Positions 37,711-51,009 are shown, numbered from the stretch's first letter. The stretch is DNA of 64,000 nt from Norana najaformis (GCA_964023275.1 OZ029927.1:12069226-12133225); one strand, 5' to 3'. The notes: generated by a model not told the origin, from the letters alone. Numbers and translations: made by a program.

Positions 37711-40189
37711 TAATGTCGGCATTTGCCACCTTCATCTGTCATATCTACCATCTATAATTCATCGCTTAGCTGATGAACACGTATGTATGTATGAATAAAT
37801 GTATATGGCTATTTATATAACGCCTGTTAAGAGCCTTACAAACGCGTTAACAAATGAATAACTTTTTTACGTATGGTGGCTCTTTATTGTTTAGGCTTAT
37901 ATATCGTTATCTAGTAGCTTGTAGTAATAAAAGATCAAAACATAGCCATTTACAGTAATCAAAGTACACAATTATGCTAGCTTTTTTCTACATATTGGCT
38001 TATCTAATTCCTGTTCGCGTCAATCAATGTAACAATTATCGGTTAAATGATAACCGTAACTGAAACACAAGATTTGTATAGCGCCACTTGAAAGTCTCCC
38101 TAGGAGCTCTGTAGGTGGTTGTTAGTCAGAGAAGAAAACGTGTGTCTTCGATGTTAGAGAAAATGTAACACGATTATGTATAACATGGGATGCCGGTTCA
38201 CATGCCGATCTTGGATGATTTCAGAGATTTGAACCTCGGGCTAGCATGGTCCGTACACGAGGACCTTAAATGGCGTGGCGCCCCCTTCAAACGGAAAGCG
38301 GTGATAAACGATCTCACATGATCTATTTTATGAAAATTGAGCAAGGTCGAGGCCATACGATCGCTAAGAAAAACATGAACATTTACATTTATTTTTACAT
38401 AATTATATTCTTAATGAAGTGACTGAATTGGAGATTTTGAAATCTACTTAGGTTCCTGTGTAACCTGTATTTCCTGGATGAATTAATGGAATCTGATGAA
38501 AACACCGAAAACATTGATTAAGATTGCATTAAAGACATTATTAATGCGATAATATAACGTTGGCTAACCGTAATGTCAACAAATGGTTTGATAATAATCT
38601 GAATGAAAGAACTACCGTAATGTAATTTATAATATACCTTGAATAATATAATAATAATGATATAATAATAATAATACACTTTTTTCTTTCGTGAGGGATC
38701 ATTCCTGTCTCAGATAAATGTGATAGTAATAGTAATGTAGTAGATATTTTGCAAATGATGAGGCGTTATTTCGACAGACAAATACAAATTTTTGTTTCAC
38801 AATTATATTATTCAGAAAAATCGTTTACCTTGAAAGTCCGACTTAGCCATAATTATTGAGAAATGCACCAAAATGTCATCCGTAGAATCTAAAGAAAAGC
38901 GAATGCAGTTCAGGAAAGTTGCTCAGGGATCAGAGTCGTCTCCAATCTCCAACTGACTGGTGTTGCAGTTACTTTGTTCTAAAAAATTCAGCAGACCCTC
39001 GATATTTTTTAAGCCACTGTGGCTTAGAAACACAGAACTATTGAATTCTTCTAAGTATGCTAACCTATGTAACTAAAGAGTATTTTTGCAATTATAAATT
39101 TTGCATAAGTTAATGTTGGCTGTAAATGTGAACTGTTCAATAATCATGTAAAGACTTTTAGCAGACGAATAGAAAGCTTGAGTTTAAGCTAATAGGCAAC
39201 TATGTGTCTGTCATACGATTGACCTCCTAACTTAGTATTCAGTATTTGGATTTACTTTACGCCCAGAAAGGAGCGGGTAGAAATACCGATTGGCTGCACT
39301 GAAATATAGGGGAGAATGTGGTTCAATAGGGAAATGTCTGAACAAGTGAGATAAGTTTTTACCATTCCCATCAACAAATGACACCCGTTCAATTTCAGTA
39401 ACTTAGTAGTGAAACGCTTCGTTTTATATAAAACAGAGTTTCTAGAGGCCAACATATTTTGGTATGCATCATTTAACAGCGTAACACTTGGTAGTCACCC
39501 CGAAAAGTTGAAACTTCAGACCTAAACGACATCATAGAACATGAAAAGCAGACAGAAACAGGTAGAACCCGAACAAAAGATTTCTCTGATAGAAATTTAG
39601 TGACGGGCGTGTGTATGTAATGTACGTAACTGGCCATTTACATAGCGCCTTTAAAGAAACTCACAAAGCGCCATATAAAATGATGATATTGAGTTCAGAT
39701 GAAAACCCAACTACTTTTGTTTCGGCCTTGCATTGCGATCAATTGTGCGTTGCTATTCATTCTGATCAGAGTCTTATATTGGGTCAATCTAGTTGTACTC
39801 AAGCGGCAATTGGATTGAAGTGTTTATGCAGTGTGTTGAAGCGGATGTCATATCTGATTATGTCCAGGTGTGTGTGTGCAAACGGCTTTAGTCACGCTTG
39901 TCGTTGCCATGACTTCAACGGCCTCGACAATAGCGCTAACTTAAATATGGCTTAAACATGTAGACTTATTTGCATAGCGAATAATAGCCTATACACATAT
40001 TAAACCATATTTTGGCTAATAACAGATAGGATTTTGCATTCTTCGCAAAACATTTTATTAAATTGCCAAGTAGGGCAATAAGGTATTTTGGTGGACAGTT
40101 GCTAGGGATCTTATGAAAATCAATGCATTGGAAAGCTCATAAAAGTATCCAACAGCCGCTGTCAAGCTATTATTTCATCCTATTCGTTT

Positions 40190-40770
40190 TTAATTCCGTA
40201 CGTATTTCCTTCCTAACTTCCTATATTCCCACCACCCTTGATTGCTTTCTTGCTTCCTTCATTTCTTTTATCCATCCATCCTTTATTTTATGTTTCAACA
40301 TTCATTGATTCCTTCCTTCTTAACTTCCTTCGTTCCTATCGTCCTTCCTTTCTCGCTTCCCTGCCTAATCCCTTCTACCTTTCTTCTTTTTCTTTGGTTT
40401 TTTGTTTTCTTCCGTCCTTGTTTCCTCTAAAGTTTTTCTTTTCATTCACCTTTCTTTGCTTTCTTCTTCCATGCTATTGTCCTGTCCCTACATCCTTACT
40501 TTTTCTTTCCTTTTTTCGTCGTTATTTCAATATTTTTAATTCCTCCCATTTTTCTCTTTCTTTCTTCTTTCCTTCTTACCTTTTCATGTTCTTTCATATT
40601 TGTTTATTCGATTCTTTGTTGCTTCCCTCTTTGCTTCCTTCCTTACTTCCTTTTTTCCTGTTACTTTCTATTCTTGCTTCTTTGTGTTTTTCTTTCTTTC
40701 CATCTTCCATTCCCTTGACATCTTTCTTATTCCGTTTGTCCTTCCTTACATTTCTTCTTTTTCTAGGTGC
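40190..40770 (+). repeat. Pyrimidine-rich TTCC/CTTT tract (block copy 2)
   Basis: About 580 bp of C+T-rich + strand sequence, matched by 15120-15700 and 62205-62955. Long open frames here encode Phe/Leu/Ser-rich low-complexity peptides and are rejected as genes. Confidence 0.85.
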
Positions 40771-41267
40771 ATTTAGGTCTGAACTTAAGACACAGCGGTG
40801 CATAAGTGATCCATGCGTTAAAATAGCCCTCACAAAAGTTTGTCTACCTGATGACATTTGCTTAGTTAAGCAAATAGCATTGCAATAGCACTTTGAGTGA
40901 GAAAGATCGTGTTTGCCTCAAGAAAAAAGTAAGAAGGGAGTATCCCTACGCAAAACACTCCTCATAAAAGTGTGTACCTGGTGATATTTGCTTAGTATAC
41001 CAATCACTTAGTTTAGGCTTTCTATTCGGGTCTTCGTTATGATGTATGACGCAGGCAGCAGTGAGTTCAAAAGCCCCTGGACTGAATAAGTTTTTATTTG
41101 CCACAAGAAGGAAGTAAAAAAATACCAAAAAGGTAGATTGCTTACTGCGAGGACGGAGTCAGTGTTGTGAGACCGGACGCAGTCGAAACGTTAATTGTGT
41201 CTGCTGTTAAAACATACAGATTATTTTCGTTAGACGATCGCTTGGTAAGTTTAAGAACTGATATAGG

Positions 41268-41493
41268 GGGCGCGGTGGTGTATTGGTGTGGTCGGTGACT
41301 CGTAACCGGAGGGTCGCGGATTCGAATCTGCCTTAAGCCACTGCGTAGCGACCTTGGACAAGTTGCTCACCCACAATTGTCTGTGAGGAAGGCAAAGGGA
41401 AACCACCTCAATCATCTTATCCTTGGGTGGCATAAAGCCAATAGCCCTGCCTTCGGGAAGAAAACTCATCATCATCATCATCATCATCATCAT
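41268..41493 (+). mobile_element. tRNA-derived SINE with (ATC)n tail
   Basis: Begins ggggcgcggtggtgtattgg, an A-box-like start, followed by the B-box gcggattcgaatctgcc. A tRNA-unrelated body follows and the element ends with catcatcatcatcatcat. It interrupts the intergenic block at gatatag/aatggc, where copy 3 reads gatatagaaaagc, giving a clean empty site; the possible duplication is only ATAG. Confidence 0.85.
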
Positions 41494-41789
41494 AGAATGG
41501 CAAAAATTGGATTTGGACTTAGTGATCGATTCGCCTAATAAATTCAAACCTAAATGTTCTACTGCGAATAATACAGTAGGAAAATTGAACTTTGATTTGA
41601 TTTTACATATTGATGCAGCACTGAATTGTATTGTATTGTACTGAATTTCATATTTCCCCATACTTTTCGTGATCTTTCATCATCATTGCTGTAGACGTCA
41701 GCCATAAAAACAGCACAATAATTAACATCATCTCCACCATTAAAATATTGTGATAGACTGATTGGATTTCAGAGACGTCAGTAGGCTAA

Positions 41790-42180
41790 GATGCCCAATC
41801 GTGACATATAATACAATCTAATCTATGTAATCTGATGACTTCTATAGCGCCGGTATCATAATGCCCAGGGCATCAGTCGATGGTTGCTTCAAGTCAAAAT
41901 CACAATCCAAAATCATAATCTGTTTGAGAAGCCGGGTCGAATTCCGATACAATAACACTTTTCCTCCAAGTTTTAAAAAATATAATCTTTTCTATGCATA
42001 CGTTATCAACTTTACCCTCGCATTACCTCGAAACTCTTGTCATTTCTGTCATTCATTTTGTCTGCATGCTTCTCTAATTTTCTCTTCGTTTCCAACTTTC
42101 TCTTTCCCGTCTGATCCTCTCCTATGATCTTTTCTTACTTTCCAAGATGTGAAATCTTGGCTGTCACACTATTTCGTTTT
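41790..42180 (-). mobile_element. CR1-like LINE 3' fragment (TTAGATTA tail family)
   Basis: Minus-strand 3' end with aatctaatctatgtaatctg, ctatagcgcc and gcatcagtcgatgg segments shared with 63745-64000 and the other family members. It is part of the repeated block. Confidence 0.55.
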
Positions 42181-42219
42181 TAACTTCCACTTGAAGCCCC
42201 TAAAGATTGATGTCCTCTG

Positions 42220-42720
42220 AATTTTAACAACGTCTCTCAGATTGTCATGTCATGTAATGTCATATTGGCATCGTAGCTTCGCGACGGTTGAATGCATAAT
42301 GGACCAGGGCAGCCCAACTCCGTCTGTTTCGCCTGGCGTCCTCTGATAGGTTGGTCCATGTCTCAAGGTTGTCAATCCAGCATATTTTTGGTCTTCCACG
42401 GCCTCGGTTTCCCTCAACAAGACCCGTTATGACACGACCTCAATGGAATCATGTGGCTATCTTATCATATGTCCGAAATAACGCAGCTTACGAGATTTAA
42501 TATGGTTCAGTAGTTCACTATCGGTTCCCGCCAGTTTGTAGACTTGCTCAGTAGTCATCATTGCAATTTTCTGATGCACCTGTTCTCAAAAGCCTGGTTG
42601 CTTCTCTCTCGTCATCTTTCTTTATTGTCCAAGCCTGGCATCCATACGTCGCCACCGGCCAAACCAAGACCTTCATCAATCGCAGCTTGGTTTTGATGCT
42701 GATTGACTTGCTTTTGTTTT
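42220..42720 (-). mobile_element. Antisense non-LTR retrotransposon C-terminal remnant
   Basis: Minus-strand translation in pieces resembles the end of an RTE/L1-like polyprotein (a region equal to the YGCQAW and later RGRPKIC-W-ID-L motifs). The low-coordinate end has a gacattacatgacatgac tail. Frames are broken. Confidence 0.6.
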
Positions 42721-42929
42721 TGCATAATCGCCATTTAGTAATAATGACAACATAGGTTAACTGAGCTTTAGCGGGTCTGCTGAACCTTTTTGGTTGACCT
42801 TTTGATCTTTACGTCAACTTTGTGTGTTTCTTTGTATACGATGTTTCTACTTCGCTCTTGATGTTGAGAAGTCAATTTATTTCTATTGAGTTTCCACATC
42901 TTTAACAGCTTGACCACGACCGTCATGCC

Positions 42930-43490
42930 CACGGCCAGTCTTGAATGAATGAATACGAATGAATATTAAGAGATTAACGTGCCATGCATAAAAAATAATG
43001 GGAATCAGAGGCACGGTCAGTCGCTCTGGGGGAGACAGCTAGTACCAAAAGAGGGAAAACTAGGTGATAGCTGAGTTAGTAAAATAATTATTGGTTTTAA
43101 GTTGCCGTTTGAAGCATGAGATTGATGGAGCGGATCTGATAGAGAAAGGAATGTTGTTCGAAATCATGGCGAGGCCGAACCGAAAGAATGTTCCCCAATG
43201 ACTTTGCCCTCGTAAGGTTGTCTTAGCTTTAGAGGGTAATTCGATCGTGCATTATGAACAGGAACAGGATAATCAATTAATGATCGGAGATAGGTAGGTT
43301 GCTGGGTATGGAGAAGTCGGTAGTTGATTGTAGCTATTGTAAAATCAATGCGACACCAATGCAGTAGTTCTGTAATTGCCGTAATGGAGCAAGTCACCTT
43401 TCTTAGGGAGCGGAATGAAGATCGATTGTGTCCATTCCTCTGATCAGTTCCCAGTCTCCCATACATCCACACAAATCTCATGCAGTTTGG
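42930..43490 (-). mobile_element. CR1-like LINE C-terminal remnant
   Basis: Minus-strand open stretch 43481-43164 reads ITELLHWCRIDFTIATINYR then LLHTQQPTYLRSLIDYPVPV and GSASP, which follows the LHWLP...KI..L.YK.L....P.YL pattern of CR1/L2 thumb regions. It is 5'-truncated. Confidence 0.75.
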
Positions 43491-44602
43491 TCAGTGTCAT
43501 CTCTCAGATTGCATTACATTAGCTAACGTTCCTTATAGTATTTCAAGTCTTATTCAGCGCTTTGTCAATATGTAAATTAAAATCACGCTGTCACTTTAAG
43601 ACTACACGAATAGCACGAAGGCAGTTGCGCATTACTAGTAATGCCTTCTTCTCCCTTCACATGTACTCATATGTTTATGGTTGAAGGGATGCCCGATAGT
43701 CTAGTCACCACAGCTCAACCATGAAAACATAATGCTGACAGAGGCCATTTAAAAGAATAGTTAAATGTAAGAACAAAATGTCAACAGCCATGGTTGCCGT
43801 TGCGTTGCCTATCGTGTCGTTTTATGGATTATTTAGTCATATGCGAAATTTGCTCAATAATTCTGGTATATTTGGACTTCTATTGTGTGGGTTATTCATC
43901 GAGTCTGGAGCAGATTTCGTGTTTTTTAAACGGTGTTTGGTCGATTGTGATCAAAACCTGTTCCTTATCGTGTAGTTCATTCGGCATCAAGTTTTCTTAT
44001 ATGTATTTTATGGTGTTATTTTGGTGAGCATTTTATTTGTGATTCTGAACTCGGCGTTCTCAACTGTTATTAAAAGTTTTATTGGCAACATATTTACGAA
44101 CACTTTTGCAGTTTATGCTCTTTCCTTTGTTTTGCTGCACTCTATATTTCTGTAGCACTCTTTGCAACACTGTTACAATATTGCTTTTCTCTGCGTAATA
44201 AAGTGTTAATGAAATTCATTAACGTCTTGCCTCGGTATATTAGTTGGTTCGGGCATAACATTTGAAACTTTTTGATAAGAATACTTATTTCCTATTTACG
44301 ATATGAACGTGACAAAACATTTTCTAAACCGCAGCTTATTCACTTGCTCTGGGACACATCAGGACAGTCTAATCTGGTAGACTACACAGTGTTCCTTAAA
44401 GGCATTTTAACATAAGTAAGTAGTCCGGTATTAATATCAATTTAGCCATAAAATGAAATGTTAGGTCCAGCGAATATTTTTTCATTTGTGAAGAAACTGA
44501 TAATTTGATGCCTTAATGAAATCAAATCATTGTGCTTCGTCGCAATCAGTGCTTAATCAAGCATTGCATGTTTATTATCAGGTGACTGCTTACTCATTAA
44601 GA
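43490..44602. other. Intergenic region and putative promoter of gene 3
   Basis: AT-rich, no gene supported. The last 30 bases (caggtgactgcttactcatt then aagaATGAAG) resemble the gene 2 upstream end. No clear TATA box was found. Confidence 0.35.
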
Positions 44603-44660
44603 ATGAAGTTTGTGGCCGTTTTTTGCCTTATGATCCTATGTGGGACCAGTGTTTTTTCAG
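44603..44660 (+). CDS. Gene 3 exon 1: signal peptide
   Basis: MKFVAVFCLMILCGTSVFS then G|gttagt, phase 1, the same 58-bp length as the gene 2 signal exon. Confidence 0.75.
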
Positions 44661-47600
44661 GTTAGTTCACAAAATTGAATATTTCTTAAATATTTATATG
44701 GACAATAATAGAGTCTGCATTGCAAAATTTAAATGAGAACATAGCTTGCTATGCAGGTCTTAGCAACTTTTTGATAATCTTTAAAATTTAGCAGAAATAT
44801 ATAACTGTAAACAATTCATAATGTCGTTCATATAATTTAAATCTTGACTTCCATAATTAAAATCTTTAGGCCCTATCCTATTTAAAAAATACTACTGATG
44901 GTAATTTAACCCAGTATGCGAGGTCAAAAAAAGTTGAGGGCAAAACAGCGTAGATGCCCATATTTCTTTTAACACTTACAACCCAACGTATCGCCTCTCT
45001 AAGTTGTCAGAAATTTGGTAATACAATATGCTAACCGAAAGGTGGCTAAAGTCTTCTGCTAGTTGAAAAAGCTTAAGACAATAATGAAATATTATGGTTA
45101 TTTATTTTTGAAGTGTAATTATATTACTTGTAAATAAACATATATATGGAATATATTTTATATGGTAGTAACAATATCGTCACCTGCTTTTCAAAGAAAG
45201 AACTTAGGAGAAAGCTGCACATTTCGGTGGAACGTCACAGGAAGTTTTACAACTTACACTATCAAAATTCTGTCAACCGGAAGTCCTACTGCATTGGGTC
45301 CAAACACAAATCATTCGTTCAACAGCATTAAAGGCGTGATCACACTTTTCATATGGAACATACAAACATCTAATGCCGGAACTTATTCCTTGTCAATCAG
45401 CAGAGGACCTTCGACTGAATCGAACTCAATTGCCTTGCTTTTTGTATACGGTCAGTCTGTGTTCAGTAATTACCTACGACGATAAGGAACTTGATTTCTC
45501 AACACCTTTTGTTTTAATATTATCACATGCATATACCCTAAAACTTCTTATTAACGCCTCCGGCGTTTATTTTACGAATAGTACTTAACCCCCGGCTGCA
45601 TTTGGAGACCTCGCTTAGAGGCCGACGTTGATTTGCACAGATTGTTTGTACCCCGGACCCCGGTAAAATAAAGGATTTTTACCCCGAATACCGCTAACTG
45701 CACCGCTAAAGCACGACTGCACGTGTTTCTTAGTTTTGTGTGCCATATGTTCCTATGACGTAATCATAGGATACACAATGGTACCGAATATCTTTATCAT
45801 ATCGGTGCCAAGACTAGAACCATGGAGCCATTGTTCATTAAAGACCGGTGTTTAAAGAGGCGGGTGTTTATTTAAATAAATCATTTTATCCTCCTGCGGC
45901 ACCGGCGTTTAATTTGAACCCGGCGCTTAAAAGAAGTTCTACGTTAGACACTTGTGCATAATGAGGCGTAGGCCTAAGTATTATTTCTGTGATATAAAAA
46001 AGATACATCATAGCCGATAGGTTAGAGCGCTAGGTTTGTAATGCAAAGAGTAGAAGTTCGAACCTCCCCGAGACGATTATTACCTAGGGACCTTAAGCAA
46101 GTCCTTCATTCAAAATTCATCAGCGCTATCGTCTGATGCTTAGCCACTAGACAATCTTCAGCATCATCAACATCAGTGGCGTGCCCTCTCCGGAGTGTAA
46201 CCGTTTCCCCGACTCTTTGCTAACATTCGCAGTCTTGAGTCAATCTTCAGATTGCGTGTGGCACAAAGTTAAGTGGGTAAAGAACCCCCTCTAGCGTCTG
46301 GGTCTATGAGTAATTTGGTCGTCCCACATGTCTTTTACAAGGCTTCATGGAGGCTGCAATCAAAGCTGTGAGCGTGCTTGCGTGATCATGCCTGCCATCG
46401 TAATATAATGTAATGTAACAAACACTTATATAGCGCTCTTCAAGGCACCTTGCGAAGTACCCAAATACCCGGAATCTTCTTGATTTGATCATCTTTGAGA
46501 TCGGGGTCTGTCTTCTGCGCCTGCATTTTTCTGCATTGGTGACGTGTGCAGTCTATGGGTTTCGCATAATTCTCCTCAAGTACTATTGTTAGAAGAAATC
46601 CAGTTTCCTCATTAGATAGTGGTGCTTAATAAATGCAGAAATAACAAAAACTCAAAATAATATATGATATTTCCTGAGCTCTCCTCACCTTCGCGGATCT
46701 TCATCCAATCTCAACTATGTCTATCTGTTTTGATCTAACCTTATCTTATCTTGCCTCATCCAATCAAATCTTATAATGCCAATGTAATGTAAAAGCCTAT
46801 TATTTTTATTCCTGGAATATTTTACGACGCTATGGTTTATGACTTCACTACTAGGCCTGTGTAATTATAACCAACATTGATTGATTTAAATTAAACTAGT
46901 AACAGATTTGCAAAAACGAGAATCTTTTATTATTTTCAGCTGTTCCTTACGCTACCACAATTCTAGCTGTTGGACGGAGCCCAATTATTGAGGGTAATAA
47001 AAGCGAATTGAATTGTTCAGCCTATTCTTATTCGTTACCGGAAGCGTATCGAACAAAAATGTACTACTTCTGGTCCAATATCTTTTATCCCTCTCTCCGA
47101 AACATATCCAGTGGACCTGCAGTGCTGCAAAATGGTGACGTTCTTCCTGGATACAGTTTTAAGAATGATGGAAAAACTCTCGTTATTGCTTCACCTAAGT
47201 ATCCAGAACCCTGGTGGTTATGCTCAGTTCAAGAAGAAGGATCACCTTACAAAACTGCCAATTATGGGCCTGGCATAGGGGTCTACAGTGAGTGTCATTG
47301 CTTTTTTATAATAGACATATTAAGCAGAAATAGCAAGATGCTGGTTTACAACTTTTATATTGTAGGTGACAAATCTGCCTTTCCTCACAGTTTCTCATTT
47401 CACGTAGGCCTTTAAGCTTACACGAAACTGTTATGCACAGGCCACTTACGTTTATCGCTGAATGATTTTTCTAAATATTGAGCGTTGAGGTGCAACCTGA
47501 ACTTCCTGCACAGGTTCTGCCTTCAATAGCTGTGCAAAAGGGTGTAACTATATTCCTTGAAGCTATTCAGCCAGTTTTAACCCGCCTATAGAATCTAATA

Positions 47601-50311
47601 GGCCTTCGATTTTCTGGGGTGAAATAGTTTCTGCCTGTCTTCAACTGCCCACCCATGCAAGGGCCAATTCTCGGATTCTCGCATGTATCTGGCACACAGC
47701 GAGAGCATCTGCACTTCCTGTTTGGAAGGACCTTGCTTGCTGTTACTGTCCTAGCATTCATAAGATTTATGTTTAACTTCAAACCAGCTGATTCCTGCAG
47801 TTCGCTGGAAACATGCTATAGTGTACAGTTGCCTACATCACCTTGATCACATTTGTTGCCCGTGCTTTCCTGCATCTTTCATGAAAAGTTATAAGATAAA
47901 TAGGTGTTTGAAACCTATTAATTATATCGACAACAAATCAATGGCCTGTACAGAGGTATCGTATCATACGCAATTAGTTATCGTGGATCCGAATTAACAG
48001 GAAAACTTCTTTGAGACGGAATTTCAAAGTAGACATCGATGTCACTATCGTATCAGGAGTCATTAATAATTAAGAGATGATCTCAAGCAACTTTCAAACA
48101 CTCTGATGCTGATTTTATATTGTATCAAACTATTGGAGTTCATCGCAAAATGGTGTCACATGTTTATTTACATCGGCGGGGGATGACTTTCTTAAGGCCT
48201 TTCTCAATGACTCTGTCGTAGTCTTATTTAAAAGGTGGCAAGTTACCAAGTGAGCCACCTGAGATGACGTTGTGACGCTGCTCAACGAGCGTTTTCACCC
48301 AATTACGACTCGCACCTCTTTAGCTGTGGTGGACAGCCATGTTAGAGGCTCTTTCGAGAAAGACTATTAAGGCGTTATATAAATGTTGTATAGACCTATA
48401 TACAAGTACATTAATGGGCATGTGTATGTTACACGACGGTTAGAGTTATTATGATGATAATACAGTTTGTAAATTTGGTATAGGCTGGATTTTCATCAAC
48501 TTTGCTACTAAACGTAGATTTCCTTTGCCTTTAATCTTATACTTATACTAATACTTAGACCAAAACCTGGTCTTGTACTTAAACTTAAACTAATAGGCCT
48601 ATTTATACGGTAAAGTAGACTTAGACTTATAGGAAGGGTTTTATGCCTTCCACTAAGCTTTCTTTCTGTATTGGAACATCATTATTGCCAATTTTCCAGT
48701 CTAATAATTATTCTATAGTTATATTTGAGGCTTTCAGATTTCTTGATTAATTCGTTTAAAATGCATTTGCTTATGTTTTAGGTAAACCCTACACACATTT
48801 CTTTCGTCCAATGAGCAGAAAATTCAATACAGCGCTTTATTCCTCAGTAAATTTCTACCTCAATTACCGGGCAAATCCTCCATTAATATCTTATACCAAT
48901 TGGAGTTTCGTAAATGCTTCAGGAAGTACAAAGGAATATTCCGGCGCCAACGATATTTTGCTCAATTATCAATTTGAACTCTCATTTACACTTGACTCAG
49001 TGAACATGTATGGAAATTACTCCATCACTTTAACCAACAGTTACGGATCAATAACAGAAACTTTCCAAGTTCTTCCTCCGGGTAATTCTAATTGATTCCA
49101 AAATGTAAATTCCTATAATACGGTTGCAACGCATAAGATATCAATCGATGTTCAATCATAATCACTGTGATAGGAAAAGTCGAGATCTATGATGGCTGGC
49201 CAGAGATCTAGCTCGTTAAATATGTTAATGGATTTACATAACAGCATTGTGATTTAGGCAGTAATCAAAGCAAATTACTGCCAAATTATTGTTAATGCGA
49301 CTGGACAGTAATCGCAATCTATACTGGCCAGTAGCACAAACGTAGATAACGCTGATCATTAGTTAATTCTCGGTTTTTCAGTTGTATTGTCGATCACATT
49401 AAGTTTGTGGCTATGCTGCACAGCGATTAAACTTTAAGTTTAACTCGCTGTGCAGTATTGCCATCAAATTTCTTACTCCAGTTAAATTCGCCTGGGTGTG
49501 AGGACAACTAAAGTAGGCCTATTGAACGACTTTTCATTGCACTCTTAATCATGACCAGCTAAATGCATGAATTCAGCTAAATCAGCATTCTTGACTTGTA
49601 TTTTAATGCGCTACTGAATGTCTTCTGTTTCCTTTCTTCTAAATATATATAGGACCTCCTGACACTCCGTGGAATTTCAGTGTACAATATGTGACACACA
49701 GCCTCATATCCCTTCAGTGGCGTTGCATGTGGTTTAATGGCGCTCAACAGACAGTCTTTGTACGCCTAATGGATGTTGCAAACAACGAGGAAGTAGAAAC
49801 TCAAACTGTTTCTCTTGCAACAGATTGTTACAATTCATCAAACAGCACACTATTTCAAAACAACATTCAACCAGAGACAAACTACGAGGCTAGCATCTGG
49901 TCATTCAACTCATTTGGTTCCAGTAGTGTCGTCAAGTTGGCCGTGAGAACTCCAAAAAGACTCATCTTCAACACTTCTTCCGATGATATATCAATCATGG
50001 AAAGTCAGGCTACAATCAATTTTCGCATAAAAGATTCCACCAAAGATACAATGTGGCTAAATGTAACTTGTTGCTTTGAGTTCACGACTCAGTGCCGCAA
50101 TAAAGGGTACCTCATAGCCAGCACAGACAACCAAATCGTATATGACAAATTACCAACTGGACATGAATATGTATTCGACTTCATCGTATACGATAGTGAC
50201 GGTTACACCTACACGTATACTATAGCGATTGTGAAAGGTCTGCGAGTGTTAAGAACAGAAGGTGGGTCCGTTGTCATAAAAATCAGTTATATAAAGCTCA
50301 TAGGTCATTGA
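44603..50311 (+). CDS. Receptor gene 3: Ig-Ig-Ig-FN3-FN3 without a recognisable TM/tail (spliced)
   Basis: Model: join of 44603-44660, 45169-45450, 46940-47287, 48782-49081 and 49653-50261, all phase 1-1. It has the same ectodomain order as gene 1, including a 609-bp FN3 exon. No transmembrane or tail exon could be found in 50262-54804. Reading through the last donor (gtgggt) gives 16 more residues and a stop at 50309-50311, which would make a secreted protein of about 548 residues. Alternatives are a decayed gene, an unrecognised TM exon, or splicing over gene 4's signal exon into its downstream phase-1 exons. The missing intergenic block after gene 3 agrees with deletion of its 3' end. Confidence 0.7.
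45169..45450 (+). CDS. Gene 3 V-like Ig exon lacking canonical cysteines
   Basis: Acceptor ggtag|TA, donor G|gtcagt, 282 bp, phase 1-1. B strand SCTFRW and F strand NAGTYSLSIS again replace the Cys pair by Trp and Leu. It is close to the gene 1 V exon (shared LGPNTNH and ALLFVYG). The acceptor lies in TATA-rich DNA without a pyrimidine tract. Confidence 0.8.
46008..46160 (+). mobile_element. tRNA-derived SINE
   Basis: Head tagccgataggttagagcgc (A-box-like) and agaagttcgaacctccccg (B-box), then a body agggaccttaagcaagtcct that is shared in reverse with 53310-53400. A detached tail-like tgcttaataaatgcagaaat occurs at 46622. It lies in gene 3 intron 2. Confidence 0.75.
46940..47287 (+). CDS. 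Gene 3 Ig exon (second domain)
   Basis: Acceptor tttcag|CT, donor A|gtgagt, phase 1-1, 116 residues. It shares SELNCS, MYYFWSN, NISSGPAVLQNGDVLPGYS and KTLVIAS with gene 1, but the F-strand region is EPWWLCSVQEEG, so the Cys and Tyr environment differs from gene 2. Confidence 0.8.
48782..49081 (+). CDS. Gene 3 cysteine-poor Ig exon
   Basis: Acceptor tttag|GT, donor CCTCCGG|gtaatt, phase 1-1, 100 residues. It has NWSFVNASG and MYGNYSITLTNSYGS, and no Cys in the entire domain. Confidence 0.8.
49653..50261 (+). CDS. Gene 3 double FN3-like exon
   Basis: Acceptor tatag|GA, donor G|gtgggt, 609 bp. PPDTPWNFSVQY, SLQWRCMW, QPETNYEASIWSFNSFGSSS and HEYVFDFIVYDSDGY follow gene 1 closely. High identity to gene 1 exon 5 across the whole exon suggests recent common origin or gene conversion. 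Confidence 0.85.
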
Positions 50312-50765
50312 TTTAAGCTAATCATAACTGGCTGAAAAGCGAAGGCATTACCAAACATTTTATATTTCAGAACTAATAAAGAGATTAATAGTTTACACAT
50401 ATCAAACAATAATGGCTTATATTTCTATTGAGACAGTTTGACCGTTGCGAGTGTAAACATTTTTCTTTATGCAGTTCAACCGTTTTGACCCACCTCAACG
50501 CACGATTGGTTATACGATGCAGTTCTGCGTAGGAATCATTAAAGTTATACTATCGGTAGAAATTTTCAAGTTAAAAGCTCAGTGTTATATCATAAATTGA
50601 CAACTCTTTTTCAGCATTTTCAGATTATATAAACAAAAACAAATTGGGCAACATTTACTCTCCAAAGTTAACAATGACCAATCCGTTTACTACGCAACGT
50701 AAAGTATGTAGGTCATTCATATTTGCTGATTCGACAAGAAATCAAAAAAAGGTTGAGCACTATTA

Positions 50766-50945
50766 TGTGTGGAAGGCCGAGTGATCGCCCTGGAACGTGG
50801 AGTGTAAGGGTTCGAGTCTCTGAGAGGGTTAATGTAGAAACTTTGAGCATTGCTTTCACGCACAAAATTATTGTTCAGTACCATTAGGTGATGTCTTGTC
50901 ACTAGATGAAGTCCCTTTACAATATGGAAATACTATTATTACTAC
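50766..50945 (+). mobile_element. tRNA-derived SINE
   Basis: Head tgtggaaggccgagtgatcg and B-box taagggttcgagtctctg, followed by a tRNA-unrelated body and an attattactactaatt tail. Confidence 0.6.
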
Positions 50946-51009
50946 TAATTGTGAAGTGGAAGAAAATGAAGAGGGTGAGTAGGAGTAAGAGAAAGAGAAG
51001 ACGTTGATG

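Larger units (their letters stand above)
36203..37960. other. Intergenic AT-rich DNA with (CATA)n and a 23-bp minisatellite
   Basis: No gene supported. It contains a (CATA)n/(TATA) microsatellite at 36611-36682 and a short dispersed tataacgcctgttaagagcc repeat at 37800-37860. Confidence 0.4.
37960..42180 (+). repeat. Intergenic block, copy 2
   Basis: Collinear with copy 3 (60080-64000): tatgctagctttttt near the start, the ctattgaattcttctaagta segment, taccgattggctgca, the tatagcgcc segment, the pyrimidine tract (40190-40770), the ctgaacttaagacac and tctacctgatgacatttgct segments and the terminal LINE tail. It also matches copy 1 from about 39540. A tRNA-derived SINE (41268-41493) is present only in this copy. 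No coding capacity is evident. Confidence 0.75.

Noticed and set aside
41268-41345. A functional tRNA gene
   Set aside because: A- and B-box-like sequences are present, but the cloverleaf does not close, and an (ATC)n-tailed body follows, so it is a SINE head.
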